Program-made: the position numbers and the translations under genes
The notes under the pieces: generated by a model
The model's input: the letters and a program-made list of their open reading frames with translations, nothing else
The model's database searches: none
What the model was told of the DNA's origin: nothing
NCBI GenBank assembly: GCA_963422775.4
Contig: CAUJSJ030000127.1
Location: 1-64,000, forward strand
DNA length: 64,000 nt
Direction of reading: 5' to 3'
Source of the DNA: Pelomonas sp963422775
GTDB lineage: Bacteria > Pseudomonadota > Gammaproteobacteria > Burkholderiales > Burkholderiaceae_C
Part shown: in pieces, positions 1-9,231 of the stretch
Layout: each line of letters opens with the position of its first letter
Position numbering within the stretch: position 1 is the stretch's first letter

Positions 1-399
1 AGCTCTTCGAGCGTGATCATCGGCAGGAAGATGTCGTGCTCCTCGAAGCGGAACAGCGACATCGGGTCGTGCATCAGCACATTCGTGTCGAGCACGAAGA
101 GTTTGGCCGCTTCGGCAGGCTTGCGCGTGCGTTTGGGCGCGGCGGCTTTGGCCGGGGCCTTGCTCGCAGCCTTGGCAGGCAGCCCCGGCTTGGCGGCCGG
201 ACTGGAGTTCGGGCTGGAGGTGGGGGTGGGCAGGCGCAGCACTTCGGCGGTCGGCCGCCGCGACTGGGGCGGTGACGGGCGCGGCGGCCGGGGCCACATG
301 AGGTGGCGCGGCGCGGGGTTTGCTGGGAGTCAGGGTGGCCGAATAGGCGGTGGCTTCGAGGCGGCTGGCGCGTTGTGCAGGAGGCTTGGGCAGTGGCAT
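1..399 (-). CDS. PhoH-family protein with N-terminal PIN domain, 5' part, frameshifted
   Basis: Only the N-terminal part lies in the window, reading leftwards off the edge. The C-terminal visible stretch reads KLFVLDTNVLMHDPMSLF followed by EEHDIFLPMITLEE, the start of the PIN domain found in PhoH2/YlaK-type proteins, where a PIN nuclease-like domain precedes a PhoH ATPase. The likely start is the ATG at 399 (MPLPKPPAQRASRLEATAY). A low-complexity Ala/Pro/Lys linker follows. The frame of the start and the frame of the PIN domain differ, so one indel probably lies around 230-270, in line with the other insertions in the first 3.4 kb. The ATPase domain is off-window, so the assignment rests on the PIN start alone. 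Confidence 0.7.
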   Translation of the reverse strand, partial: MPLPKPPAQRASRLEATAYSATLTPSKPRAAPPHVAPAAAPVTAPVAAADRRSAAPAHPHLQPELQSGRQAGAACQGCEQGPGQSRRAQTHAQACRSGQTLRARHECADARPDVAVPLRGARHLPADDHARRA

Positions 400-452
400 G
401 TACGGCTAGGCAGCAGGGGGTTGGGCCCCACGACATCCTGGCTCCAGAAAGC

Positions 453-483
453 AAAAAGCCGCGCAGGATGAGCGCGGCTTTTG
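453..483 (-). terminator. rho-independent terminator after bcp
   Basis: A perfect 11-bp inverted repeat (AAAAGCCGCGC, 7-nt loop, GCGCGGCTTTT) lies between the bcp stop at 578 and the phoH-type start at 399, both on the minus strand. A run of T follows the stem on either strand, so it could work in both directions. Its position suggests it ends bcp transcription. Confidence 0.8.
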
Positions 484-577
484 TGGTCTGAGACATGGAT
501 TCGACTCGGGGCATGCGCTGATTATGCACATCCGCCGAGGGCAGTTCCGCCTCAGGGAAGAACCTGAACAAGTAACG

Positions 578-1059
578 TCAGGCAGCTTCCTTCTTCAGGC
601 CCTTGACGGCCTTGAGCACCTCGTCGACGTGGCCGGCGACCTTGATGCCGCGCCATTCGCCCACCAGGATGCCGTTCGGGGCGATCAGGAAGGTCGAGCG
701 CTCGATGCCCTTCACCTTCTTGCCGTACATGATCTTGTTCTTGACCACGCCGAACATGTGGCAGAGCTTTTCTTTCCGTGTCGGCGATCAGCTCGAAGGG
801 CAGCTCCAGGGCCTGCTTGAACTTCTCGTGCGACACCATGTTGTCGCGCCGAGACGCCCAGCACCACGGCGCCGGCCTTCACGAAGTCCTTGTGGCGGTC
901 GCGGAATTGCATCGCCTCGGTGGTACAACCGGGCGTGTTGTCCTTCGGATAGAAATACAGCACGACCGACTTGCCCAGGAAGGCATTGGCAGTGAACTTC
1001 ACGCCGCCGGTGGCTTGAGCCTCAATTTCCGGCAGGGGTTTGTTGAGCGCAGGCGTCAT
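578..1059 (-). CDS. bcp: thioredoxin-dependent peroxiredoxin, BCP/PrxQ type, two frameshifts
   Basis: This is a peroxiredoxin of the BCP/PrxQ family, which reduces organic and hydrogen peroxides with thioredoxin in the cytoplasm. The N-terminal frame starts at the ATG at 1059 and contains the signature YFYPKDNTPGCTTEA with the peroxidatic cysteine. The rest continues in two further frames (VSHEKFKQALELPFELIADTE, then KLCHMFGVVKNKIMYGKK, ending GLKKEAA). Two extra bases, one near 850 (CTCGGCGCGAC for expected CTCGCGCGAC) and one near 775 (GGAAAGAAAAG for GGAAGAAAAG), explain both shifts. The length is 3n+2, which matches. Corrected, it would be about 159 residues, normal for the family. I regard it as an intact gene with sequence errors. 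Confidence 0.85.
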
Positions 1060-1188
1060 TGGGGGGTGCAGCAAGTTGGGCTCACGGGGTCCCCGGGTCG
1101 TGACTGCTGTGTGGAGCAATTCACGCGGGCGCGCCGCAAGCAATAGCCAGCAATTATAAGGCCTTGTCCTACTCGCGGCTCCGCCAGG

Positions 1189-1568
1189 TCATCCCTCGAT
1201 CAGAAGCGCGGCGAGCACATTGCGGCCTTCGCTGGCCAGCACGTTGTAGGTGCGGCAGGCTGCGGCGAGGTCCTATGACCTCGAAACCGATGCGAGCTTC
1301 CACCAGCCCGCGCCACAGGGCCGGGCTCGGGAATCGCAGCCGGGCGCCGCTGCCAAAGACGGACGAGATCCGGATTCAGCGACTTGATTGCTTCGAAATG
1401 CGCGGGTTGAAGTTCCTCGAAGCGCGAAGGGCGGCCCAGGCGGCGGACATCACCCTTCCAGGGCACGAGCACGCTGGCCGTGTGCGGCCGGCCGTTGACC
1501 CAGACGCCACTGGTGTCGTGGCGCGAAATGCTGTTGCCGCCTTGCGGCTCGTCGAGCTGGAACTTCAT
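1189..1568 (-). CDS. Mth938-like domain protein (DUF498/NDUFAF3 family), two frameshifts
   Basis: The N-terminal frame from the ATG at 1568 (MKFQLDEPQGGNSISRHDTS) contains GVWVNGRPHTASVLVPW and PAHFEAIKSLNPDLV, typical of the small Mth938-like family related to mitochondrial NDUFAF3. Two extra bases (near 1362, GTCCGTCTTTGG; near 1281, ATAGGACCTC) shift the frame. Corrected, the remainder reads FGSGARLRFPSPALWRGLVEA and ends in LIEG at the stop at 1189. The length of 380 is 3n+2, as two insertions require. The corrected protein is 125 residues. The biochemical role in bacteria is not established. It lies divergent from the aminotransferase gene at 1701. Confidence 0.75.
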
Positions 1569-1700
1569 TGAAAACGAGGCTTGAAGACGGGCGCGAGTGT
1601 CGCGCAGATCGGCAGGGCGCGTGCCCGGGCCTTGCTTAAACTCCAAGATCCCCCTTTTGCCACTTCTTGCACTGCAGCAAACGCTGCGCCGGAGCCCCTT

Positions 1701-2937
1701 TTGAAGCCCATCGCCAAGTCCAGCAAGCTCGCCAGCGTCAGCTATGACATCCGCGGCCCCGTGCTGGACAAGGCGCGCCAGATGGAGGAAGAGGGGCACA
1801 AGATCATCAAGCTCAACATTGGCAACACGGCCGTGTTTGGCCTGACGCCCGCCGGACGAGATCGTGCAGGACATGATCCGCAACCTGGCCGACGCCGGCG
1901 GCTACACGGACAGCAAGGGCTTGTTCGCGCCGCGCAAGGCGGTCGTGCATTCCACGCAGCAGCAGGGCGTCAAGGGCGTGACGGTGGACGACGTGTACCT
2001 GGGCAACGGCGCATCCGAGCTGATCCAGATGTCGATCAACGCGCTGCTCAACGACGGCGACGAGATCCTCATCCCGGCACCTGACTTCCCGCTGTACACG
2101 GCCGTCGTCGGCCTGTCGGGTGGTCGCCCGGTGCATTACCTGTGCGACGAGGGTGCCGGCTGGCTGCCCCGACCTGGCAGACATCGAGGCCAAGATCAGC
2201 GCCGCGCACGCGTGGCATCATGGTCTGCAACCCCAACAACCCGACCGGTGCGCTGTACCCGACCGACCTGCTGCTGGGCATCATCGAGCTGGCGCGCCGC
2301 CACCAGCTCGTCGTCTTTGCCGACGAGATCTACGACAAGACGCTTTACGACGGCAACACGCACACCAGCATGGCGAGCCTCGCCGACGACGTGCTGTTCA
2401 TCACCTTCAACGGCCTGTCCAAGAACTACCGCGCCTAGCGGCTACCGCGCCGGGCTGGATGGTCGTCAGCGGCGAGAAGCGCCCATGCGCCGCGACTACA
2501 TCGAGGGCCTGAACATGCTGGCCTCGCTGCGCCTGTGCTCCAACACGCCGGGCCAGCTCGCCATCCAGACGGCGCTGGGCGGGCTACCAGAGCATCAAGG
2601 ACCTTGTTGCGCCGACGGGGCGGCTGTGCCACCAGCGCGACCTGGCCTACGAGCTGCTGACGCAGATCCCGGGCGTCAGCGTCGTCAAGCCCAAGGCGGC
2701 GGCTTTACATGTTCCCGCGGCTGGACCCCCAAGGTCTACCCCATCGCCGACGACCAGCAGTTCGCCTACGAGCTGCTGGCCGAGGAGAAGGTGCTGATCG
2801 TGCAAGGCACCGGCTTCAACTGGCCCGAGCACGATCACTTCCGCCTCGTCTTCCTGCCCAATGTCGACGACCTGCGCGAGGCCGTGGGCCGCATTGATCG
2901 ATTTCTTGCCGGCTATCGCCGGCGTGTTTCAAGCTGA
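1701..2937 (+). CDS. alaA: alanine-type pyridoxal-phosphate aminotransferase (AlaA-like), multiply frameshifted
   Basis: This is a class I/II PLP aminotransferase of the AlaA type, which makes alanine from pyruvate with glutamate. Pieces of one protein are found in all three frames: LNIGNTAVFG, GGYTDSKGLFAPRKAVV, CNPNNPTGALYP, FADEIYDKTLYDG, FITFNGLSKNYRA (PLP lysine in the SKNY motif), GYRAGWMVVSG, LLAEEKVLIVQGTGFNWP. I can restore one frame by removing ten single extra bases, near 1850, 2168, 2206, 2434, 2452, 2487, 2494, 2584, 2700 and 2729. The length is 3n+1, which ten insertions predict. The start is probably the TTG at 1701 (KPIAKSSKLASVSYDIRGPV) with GGAG upstream. It precedes hom, as in other Burkholderiales. 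The gene is probably intact in the organism. Confidence 0.85.
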
Positions 2938-3005
2938 AGACCTTGCGGGACAGACCGCCCGAGCGAAGCGAGTAGCTCTGTCCCCAACTGACTGAGAAAA
3001 CTGCA

Positions 3006-4326
3006 ATGAAAGCTATCCAAGTCGGCCTGATCGGCCTCGGCACCGTCGGTGCCGGCACCTTCCACGTCTTGCAGCGCAACCAGGCCGAGATCCGGGGTCG
3101 CGCCGGCCGGGGCATCGAGATCGCGATGGTCGCCGCCCGCAACGCCGAGCGCGCCAAGGCCTACCAGGCCATCGTCGGCGACGGCGTGCCCTGCGTCGGT
3201 GACGCGCAACTGCTCGTCAACAACCCGGCCATCGAAATCGTCGTCGAGCTGATCGGCGGCATCGAGCCGGCGCGCTCGCTGGTGCTGCAGGCGATTGCCA
3301 ACGGCAAGCACGTGGTCACCGCCAACAAGGCGCTGCTGGCCCCTGCACGGCACCGAGATCTTCGAGGCCGCGCGCGAGAAGGGCGTCGTCGTCGCTTTTG
3401 AAGCGGCCGTCGCCGGCGGCATCCCCATCATCAAGGCCCTGCGCGAAGGCCTGACGGCCAACCGCATCGAGTGGATTGCCGGCATCATCAACGGCACGAC
3501 CAACTTCATCCTGTCGGAGATGCGCAGCAAGGGCCTGGACTTCGGCGTCGTGCTGAAGGAAGCGCAGCGCCTGGGCTATGCCGAGAGTGACCCGACCTTC
3601 GACATCGAAGGCGTGGACGCAGCCCACAAGCTGACGCTGATGAGCGCCATCGCCTTCGGCGTGCCGGTGCAGTTCGACAAGGCCCATGTGGAGGGCATCT
3701 CCAGCCTGCAGGCCACCGACATCAAGTACGCCGAGCAGCTCGGCTACCGCATCAAGCTGCTGGGCATCACGCGCCGCCGCGACAACGGCATCGAGCTGCG
3801 CGTGCATCCGACGCTGATCCCCGCCAGCCGCCTGATCGCCAACGTCGAAGGCGCGATGAACGCTGTCGTCGTGCAGGCCGATGCCGTCGGCACGACGCTG
3901 TACTACGGCAAGGGCGCCGGCGCCGAGCCGACCGCTTCGGCTGTCGTTGCCGACCTGGTGGATGTGACCCGCCTGGCCACCGCCGACCCTGACCACCGCG
4001 TGCCCCACCTGGCCTTCCAGCCCGACGCGATGAGCGACACGCCCATCCTCGACATGGCCGCGGTGCATACGGCCTTCTACCTGCGCCTGGTCGTCGCCGA
4101 CCAGCCGGGCGTGCTGTCGCGCATCACCACCATCCTGGCCGAGCACGACATCTCCATCGACGCCGTGCTGCAGCGCGAATCCGGCGAAGGCGAGCGCCAG
4201 ACCGACCTCATCATCCTGACCCACGACACCGTCGAGGGCCGCATGAACGAGGCGCTGGCCAAGATGCAGGGCCTGCCCACCGTGCTGGCGCCCATCGTGC
4301 GCATCCGCAAGGAGGAGCTGGCCTGA
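3006..4326 (+). CDS. hom: homoserine dehydrogenase with C-terminal ACT domain, one frameshift
   Basis: The enzyme reduces aspartate semialdehyde to homoserine with NAD(P)H, the branch point to threonine and methionine. The N-terminal Rossmann motif GLGTVG is at residues 10-15. The catalytic region follows (NGTTNFILSEM, GYAESDPTFDIEGVDAAHK). A C-terminal ACT domain (QPGVLSRITTILAEHDISID) is the usual site of threonine feedback. One extra C near 3344 (GCCCCTGCAC for GCCCTGCAC) splits the reading frame after about residue 114. The total length is 3n+1, consistent with one insertion. The stop overlaps the thrC start as TGATG, so the two are translationally coupled. Confidence 0.93.
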
Positions 4327-5717
4327 TGCGCTACATCTCTACGCGCGGTGACCAGACCGAACGCGCTTTCTGCGAGATCCTGCTCGAAGGCCTGGCGCCC
4401 GATGGCGGCCTCTACCTGCCCAAGGTCTACCCGCAAGTCGATGCGGCGACGCTGACGCGCTGGCGCGGCCTGGCCTACGCCGACCTGGCCTTCGAGATCC
4501 TGTCGCTCTACATCGACGACATCCCGGCCGACGATCTGCGCGCGATCACGCGCAAGGTCTACACGGCCGAGGTCTTCGGCTCGGAGGCCATCACGCCGCT
4601 GACCTGGCTGGGCGAGCGCATCGCGCTGCAAGGCCTGTCCAACGGCCCGACGCTGGCCTTCAAGGACATGGCGATGCAGTTGCTCGGCGCGTTGTTCGAG
4701 TACGAACTCGGGCGCCGCGGCGAGACGCTGAACATCCTCGGCGCCACCTCGGGTGACACCGGCAGCGCCGCCGAATACGCGATGCGCGGCAAGAAAGGCG
4801 TGAACGTCTTCATGCTCAGCCCCAACGGCCGCATGAGTCCCTTTCAGCAGGCACAGATGTTCAGCCTGCAAGACGCCAACATCCACAACATCGCTGTCGA
4901 CGGCGTGTTCGACGACTGCCAGGACATCGTCAAGGCCGTGTCCAACGACCTCGCCTTCAAGCGCGAGCACCGCATCGGCACGGTCAACTCCATCAACTGG
5001 GCGCGGCTGCTGGCCCAGGTCGTCTACTACTTCGCCGGCTACTTCCAGGCGACGAAGAGCAATGCCGAGAAGGTCAGCTTCACGGTGCCGAGCGGCAACT
5101 TCGGCAACGTCTGCGCCGGCCACGTCGCGCGCATGATGGGCCTGCCGATTGCCAAGCTGGTCGTCGCAACCAACGAGAACGACGTGCTCGACGAGTTCTT
5201 CCGTACCGGCGCCTACCGCCCGCGCGGCACGGCCGACACGCACGAGACGTCCAGCCCGTCCATGGACATCTCCAAGGCGAGCAACTTCGAGCGCTTCGTC
5301 TTCGACCTGCTGGGCCGCGACGGCGCACGCGTGAAGCAGCACTTCGGCGCTTCGCAGTTCGAGTTGGGTGCCGGCGAGCATGCCGATATTGCCGGCTTCG
5401 GCTTTGTCTCCGGCCGCAGCACGCATGCCGACCGCGTGGCGACCATCCGTCGCTGCCACGCCGAGCATGGCGTCATCATCGACCCGCACACGGCCGATGG
5501 CCTCAAGGTGGCGCTGGAAAAGCGCGACCCGGCCGTGACCATGCTGGTGCTCGAGACGGCGCTCCCGGCCAAGTTCGCGGCCACCATCCACGAGGCCTTG
5601 AACATCGAGCCGCCGAGGCCCGCGGGCCTGGAAGGCATCGAGACGCTGCCGAAGCGCGTGAAGGTCATGCCGGCCGATGTGGGCCAGGTGAAGGCCTACA
5701 TTCACGCCCATGTCTGA
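4326..5717 (+). CDS. thrC: threonine synthase
   Basis: A PLP enzyme that converts O-phosphohomoserine to threonine. The 463-residue length fits the longer proteobacterial/fungal-type ThrC. Visible features are the N-terminal MRYISTRGD, the PLP lysine in PTLAFKDMAMQLL (Lys113), the phosphate-binding ATSGDTGSAAEYAM, and the motif TVPSGNFGNVCAG. The ATG overlaps the hom stop, and the end overlaps the start of moeA by a few bases, so hom, thrC and moeA form one transcription unit. This frame is uninterrupted, unlike the genes just upstream. Confidence 0.96.
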   Translation: MRYISTRGDQTERAFCEILLEGLAPDGGLYLPKVYPQVDAATLTRWRGLAYADLAFEILSLYIDDIPADDLRAITRKVYTAEVFGSEAITPLTWLGERIALQGLSNGPTLAFKDMAMQLLGALFEYELGRRGETLNILGATSGDTGSAAEYAMRGKKGVNVFMLSPNGRMSPFQQAQMFSLQDANIHNIAVDGVFDDCQDIVKAVSNDLAFKREHRIGTVNSINWARLLAQVVYYFAGYFQATKSNAEKVSFTVPSGNFGNVCAGHVARMMGLPIAKLVVATNENDVLDEFFRTGAYRPRGTADTHETSSPSMDISKASNFERFVFDLLGRDGARVKQHFGASQFELGAGEHADIAGFGFVSGRSTHADRVATIRRCHAEHGVIIDPHTADGLKVALEKRDPAVTMLVLETALPAKFAATIHEALNIEPPRPAGLEGIETLPKRVKVMPADVGQVKAYIHAHV

Positions 5718-6918
5718 AGCTCCCAGGAAGCCACTGATCCCCCTGGACGAAGCGCTGGCCTCGTTGCTCGCGCAAGTCCAGCCACTGGAGGGCCGCGAAA
5801 CTCTCGCGACCAGCGCTGCGGTTGGCCGCGTGCTCGCCGCCGATCTGATCTCGCCGGTGGACGTGCCGCCTGCCGACAACTCGGCCATGGATGGCTATGC
5901 CCTGCGTGCCGTCGATGCCGGCCAGCCGCTGCCCGTCACGCAGCGCATCCCCGCCGGCAGCGTGCCCGCGCCGCTGTCGTCTGGCGAGGCCGCGCGCATC
6001 TTCACGGGAGCCCAGGTGCCGCCCGGTGCCGACACCGTCGTCATGCAGGAGTTCACGGAGCTGGTGGGCGACCAGCTGCGCATCACTCAGCCCATCACGA
6101 CTGGCGCCAATGTGCGCCTGCGTGGCGAGGACGTTCGCGCCGGCGCGGTCGTGCTGCCCGCCGGCACGCGGCTGGATGCCGTCGCCGTGGGCCTGGCCGC
6201 CACGGCCGGTGCCGCCGAACTGGCCGTGAGCCGCCGTCCCCGCGTCGCGCTGTTCTCTACGGGCGATGAGCTTGTCATGCCCGGCCAGCCGCTGCCGCCC
6301 GGCGCCATCTACAACTCCAACCGCTTCACGCTGCGCGCGCTGCTCGACGGCCTGGGCTGCGAGGTGATCGACCTCGGCATCGTGCCCGACAAGCTCGACG
6401 CGACCCGCGCCGCGCTGCGCGATGCCGCCGCAAAAGCCGATGTCATCCTGACCTCGGGCGGCGTATCGGTCGGCGAGGAGGACCACCTGCGCCCCGCCGT
6501 GCAGGCCGAAGGCCAGCTTGGCCTCTGGGCCATCGCCATCAAGCCCGGCAAGCCGTTCGCGTATGGCCGCGTTGGCGAGGCTCACTTCATCGGCCTGCCC
6601 GGCAACCCGGTGTCCAGCCTGGTGACCTTCCTGGTGCTGGTGCGGCCCTTCCTGTTGAAGCTGCAGGGCGCGACGCGCCTGGTCACGCGCAGCTACCGCA
6701 TCGCCGCCGGCTTCGACTGGCCGCAGCCCGACAAGCGCCGCGAGTTCCTGCGTGTGCGCGTGGACGAGGAGGGCGGCCTCGCCATGTTCGGCAACCAGAG
6801 CAGCGGCGTGCTGACCTCGGCCTTCTGGGCCGACGGCCTGCTGGACAACCCGCCCGGCCAGGCCTTCAAGGCGGGCGACGCGGTGCGCTTCATCCCTTTC
6901 TCGGAGCTGCTGTCGTGA
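5710..6918 (+). CDS. moeA: molybdopterin molybdotransferase MoeA
   Basis: MoeA inserts molybdate into adenylated molybdopterin in the last step of molybdenum cofactor synthesis. The 402-residue protein shows the MoeA N-terminal signature DNSAMDGYALR (about residues 58-68), ARIFTGAQVPPGADTVVMQE, the MPT-binding-type STGDELV and the domain-III motif TSGGVSVGEEDH, then GLPGNPVSSLVTF. The start ATG overlaps the thrC stop, and its stop overlaps the moaD GTG as GTGA. Placement after hom-thrC is common in Burkholderiales and does not imply a shared pathway. Confidence 0.96.
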   Translation: MSEAPRKPLIPLDEALASLLAQVQPLEGRETLATSAAVGRVLAADLISPVDVPPADNSAMDGYALRAVDAGQPLPVTQRIPAGSVPAPLSSGEAARIFTGAQVPPGADTVVMQEFTELVGDQLRITQPITTGANVRLRGEDVRAGAVVLPAGTRLDAVAVGLAATAGAAELAVSRRPRVALFSTGDELVMPGQPLPPGAIYNSNRFTLRALLDGLGCEVIDLGIVPDKLDATRAALRDAAAKADVILTSGGVSVGEEDHLRPAVQAEGQLGLWAIAIKPGKPFAYGRVGEAHFIGLPGNPVSSLVTFLVLVRPFLLKLQGATRLVTRSYRIAAGFDWPQPDKRREFLRVRVDEEGGLAMFGNQSSGVLTSAFWADGLLDNPPGQAFKAGDAVRFIPFSELLS

Positions 6919-7172
6919 CCATCGCCGTCAAGTTGCGCTTCTTCGCGTCGCTGCGGGAAAAGCTCGGCGAGGGCGAGGCGCTCGCGCTGCCCGATGGCAG
7001 CACCGTGGCCGCGGCCCGCCAGGCGCTGCTGGCGCGCGGGGGCGTCCATGCCGAGGCGCTGAGCCCCGGCCGCGCGGTGCGGGCGGCGCTGAACCAGAAG
7101 ATGTGTGCCGAATCCGCCGTGCTCGCCGACGGCGACGAGCTGGCCTTCTTCCCTCCCGTCACTGGCGGATGA
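6915..7172 (+). CDS. moaD: molybdopterin synthase sulfur-carrier subunit MoaD
   Basis: A ubiquitin-like small subunit of molybdopterin synthase. Its C-terminal glycine is thiocarboxylated and donates sulfur to precursor Z. The 85-residue protein ends in VTGG, the required diglycine tail, and begins VKLRFFASLREKLG, a MoaD start. Translation begins at a GTG that overlaps the moeA stop (GTGA). Its partner subunit MoaE lies about 10.8 kb away at 18000, separated by a block on mostly the opposite strand. In relatives the two are usually adjacent. Confidence 0.95.
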   Translation: MTIAVKLRFFASLREKLGEGEALALPDGSTVAAARQALLARGGVHAEALSPGRAVRAALNQKMCAESAVLADGDELAFFPPVTGG

Positions 7173-7182
7173 ACGTGCGCCC

Positions 7183-7245
7183 CCAGGCTTGCTTGCGCTC
7201 GCTGCCCCCCGAGGGGGCGTCACCCGCCTTGGGGCGGCCCGGCGG
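7183..7245. repeat. GC-rich intergenic palindromic element
   Basis: The moaD-speD gap is a string of G/C-rich palindromes: a CCCCCCGAGGGGGC hairpin next to GCTTGCTTGCGCTCGCTG, then CGCCTTGGGGCGGCCCGGCGG. Similar elements recur many times in Comamonadaceae and related genomes (recalled, not searched). Only one copy is evident in this window. Its function is unknown. It marks the left edge of the block separating moaD from moaE. Confidence 0.5.
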
Positions 7246-7248
7246 CGG

Positions 7249-7635
7249 ATGAACGGCCTGCACCTGACGGCCGACCTGCAAGGCGTCGACCCGGCGTTGC
7301 CCGTCATGCGCGACGCCGAGGCGCTCGCCGCACTGTGCCGCAATGCGGTCACAGGATCAGGTCTTACCGGCGTCGCCGAACTCTTCCATCGCTTCGCTCC
7401 CGACGATGAGCAAAGCGGCATCACCGGCGTCGTGCTGCTGGCCGAATCCCATCTGGCCGTGCACACCTGGCCCGAGCTGGGCGGCGTGACGCTGGACGTC
7501 TACGTGTGCAACTACGGTGCCGACAACAGCGCCAAGGCGCAGACCCTGCTCGATGCGCTGCTGACAGCCTTTGCGCCGCGCGAGGCGACGGTTCAAAGGT
7601 TGATCCGCGCGGCCGCCTCGATGCCGGCCGTGTAG
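7249..7635 (+). CDS. speD: S-adenosylmethionine decarboxylase proenzyme (SpeD, short bacterial type)
   Basis: SpeD decarboxylates S-adenosylmethionine to supply the aminopropyl donor for polyamine synthesis. The ATG at 7249 gives a 128-residue protein, the normal length for the short autocatalytic class. The self-cleavage site is visible as LLAESHLAVHTWPE: cleavage at Glu66-Ser67 would make the pyruvoyl group, with His72 nearby. A conserved cysteine follows in DVYVCNYG. Its 3' end overlaps the 3' end of the convergent FAD oxidoreductase gene. It sits near a spermidine-synthase-like gene, so the pair may form a dedicated aminopropyl-transfer module rather than bulk spermidine synthesis. Confidence 0.93.
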   Translation: MNGLHLTADLQGVDPALPVMRDAEALAALCRNAVTGSGLTGVAELFHRFAPDDEQSGITGVVLLAESHLAVHTWPELGGVTLDVYVCNYGADNSAKAQTLLDALLTAFAPREATVQRLIRAAASMPAV

Positions 7636-9176
7636 GCCTCCTCGAACACCGAATAGCCGCCCAAGTCGGCGTGCGCGAAGACGACGCGGCCCCGAGCGCC
7701 GTTCAGCGCGGCCAGGGCGGGCGAACCGCGCAAGCCCGGCGTCGGGATGCTCATCGCGTGGCCGAAGCGGCAGAGGTCGATGCGCTCCAGCTTGGCGGGC
7801 AGATCGGGGTGGGTCTGGGCCAGTTCATCGGCGACCACCCGCGCCCAGTGTTGCCAGGGCTGCTTCAGCAGTTCGCTGCGCTGGGCCTCGGGGAGGGCGA
7901 AATAGGCCGTCAGCAGTGGCGCGCGCGGCGTCGGGTCGCGCGACTGGTGGCGGGCGTCGACATAGCCCAGCGCGGTGGAGCCGTAGCGCACGTTGTCCCA
8001 GGACGGCGGCGCACCCGCGCGCTGCAGCAGCGGTTCGCGCAGCAGCAGGTTGGCCGTCAGCCAGGGGGCGTGGGCCTGCTTCAGCGAGCGCAGCGCATCG
8101 GGCGGCGTGGCGAGCAGCCGCGCCGAGACGAACAGCGACGTGGCCATGACGACGGCGCGGGCCGTCCAGCGCTCGGGCGCGCCGGCAGCCTCGTTCCAGG
8201 CCAGCAGTTCGACGCCCTCGCGCTGCTCGGTCACGCGCAGCACGGTACGACCGAGGTGGACGCGCGCATGCAGCGGCTCGGCGATGCGCTCGCTGAGCCA
8301 GCCGTTGCCTTGCGCCCAGGTCAGCACGGGTTCGCGCTCGCCGGCCTCGTCGCCCGGCGCATGAAAGCCGTGGCGGCTGGCGAAGTAGTGGATGCCCGCC
8401 CAGGCCGACACGGCGCCGGCACCGGCGCCGAAGTCGTCGCGGCAGCAGTAGTCGAGATACCAGCGCAGCCGCGTGTCGTTCAGGCCCTGGCGGTCCAGCC
8501 AGGCGGCGAAGGTCTGGGCATCGAGTTCGGCATGCCCCGCGTGCCAGCGTGCGCGATGGCTGGGCATCGCAAAGCCGAGGTCGCGCTGGGCCTGGTCGAC
8601 GAGCGCTGAAAAGCGCCGGTACTGGGCCAGCGACGCGGCACCGTCCGGCGGCGGCAGCAGGCCCTCGCGCCATTCGCCGTCGATGAAGAGGCGCTCCTGC
8701 GGGCTGTGGCAGAGATGGCGCTCGTCCCAGACCGTGCGCCCCAGATGCGCGCGCGCCAGGCCCAGCTCGTGCAGCAGCTCGCTGACTTCCCGCGCCTGGG
8801 CGCCCGGCAGCGGCAGGTAGTGCGCGCCCAGCGGGCAGGGCGACCCCGCGACGCTGTGGCCACGGCTGTTGCCGCCGGCCTGGTCTTCGAGGTCGAGCAG
8901 CGCGAAGTCATCGATGCCGCGCCGGGCCAGCTGGCGCGCGCAGGCCAGGCCGGCGATGCCGGCACCGACGATGAGGACGCCGGTCTTGCGTGCAGGCCCG
9001 TCGGCGTGCGGCAGCTCGCCGCCCCGCAGCCGGTGGCCGCGCTCCGGATGGGTGCCGACCCAGCCACCCTGCAGCGCGGGCGCGTCGGGCGTGCAGCCGC
9101 TGGCCAGCAGGCCCAGCAGCAGGGCCCGGCGGGGCAGGCCGGTCGGGGAAGGAGGTCTGGGCGGGGCGGGGCGCAA
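7593..9176 (-). CDS. FAD-dependent oxidoreductase, predicted lipoprotein
   Basis: A 527-residue flavoprotein of the amine-oxidase-like/NAD(P)-binding family. The N-terminus has an arginine pair and hydrophobic stretch ending LLASGC, a likely lipobox with Cys28, so it may be exported and anchored in a membrane. The dinucleotide-binding motif VLIVGAGIAGLACARQLARRG is at about residues 67-87. The C-terminal FAD-family motif is GRVVFAHADLGGYSVFEEAYTAGIEAA. The substrate is unknown. Its place between speD and a spermidine-synthase-like gene suggests an amine or polyamine derivative, which is inference. Its 3' end overlaps speD by about 43 bp in convergent orientation. Confidence 0.8.
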   Translation of the reverse strand: MRPAPPRPPSPTGLPRRALLLGLLASGCTPDAPALQGGWVGTHPERGHRLRGGELPHADGPARKTGVLIVGAGIAGLACARQLARRGIDDFALLDLEDQAGGNSRGHSVAGSPCPLGAHYLPLPGAQAREVSELLHELGLARAHLGRTVWDERHLCHSPQERLFIDGEWREGLLPPPDGAASLAQYRRFSALVDQAQRDLGFAMPSHRARWHAGHAELDAQTFAAWLDRQGLNDTRLRWYLDYCCRDDFGAGAGAVSAWAGIHYFASRHGFHAPGDEAGEREPVLTWAQGNGWLSERIAEPLHARVHLGRTVLRVTEQREGVELLAWNEAAGAPERWTARAVVMATSLFVSARLLATPPDALRSLKQAHAPWLTANLLLREPLLQRAGAPPSWDNVRYGSTALGYVDARHQSRDPTPRAPLLTAYFALPEAQRSELLKQPWQHWARVVADELAQTHPDLPAKLERIDLCRFGHAMSIPTPGLRGSPALAALNGARGRVVFAHADLGGYSVFEEAYTAGIEAAARINL

Positions 9177-9231
9177 GGCGCGGAGCCTAGCAGCGAAAAC
9201 CGCCGCTTCCCCTCGCCTCAGCCCGTGGCGT

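Noticed and set aside
4077..5888. A 603-residue open frame opposite thrC
   Set aside because: Composition is antisense-like, and thrC on the plus strand is certain.
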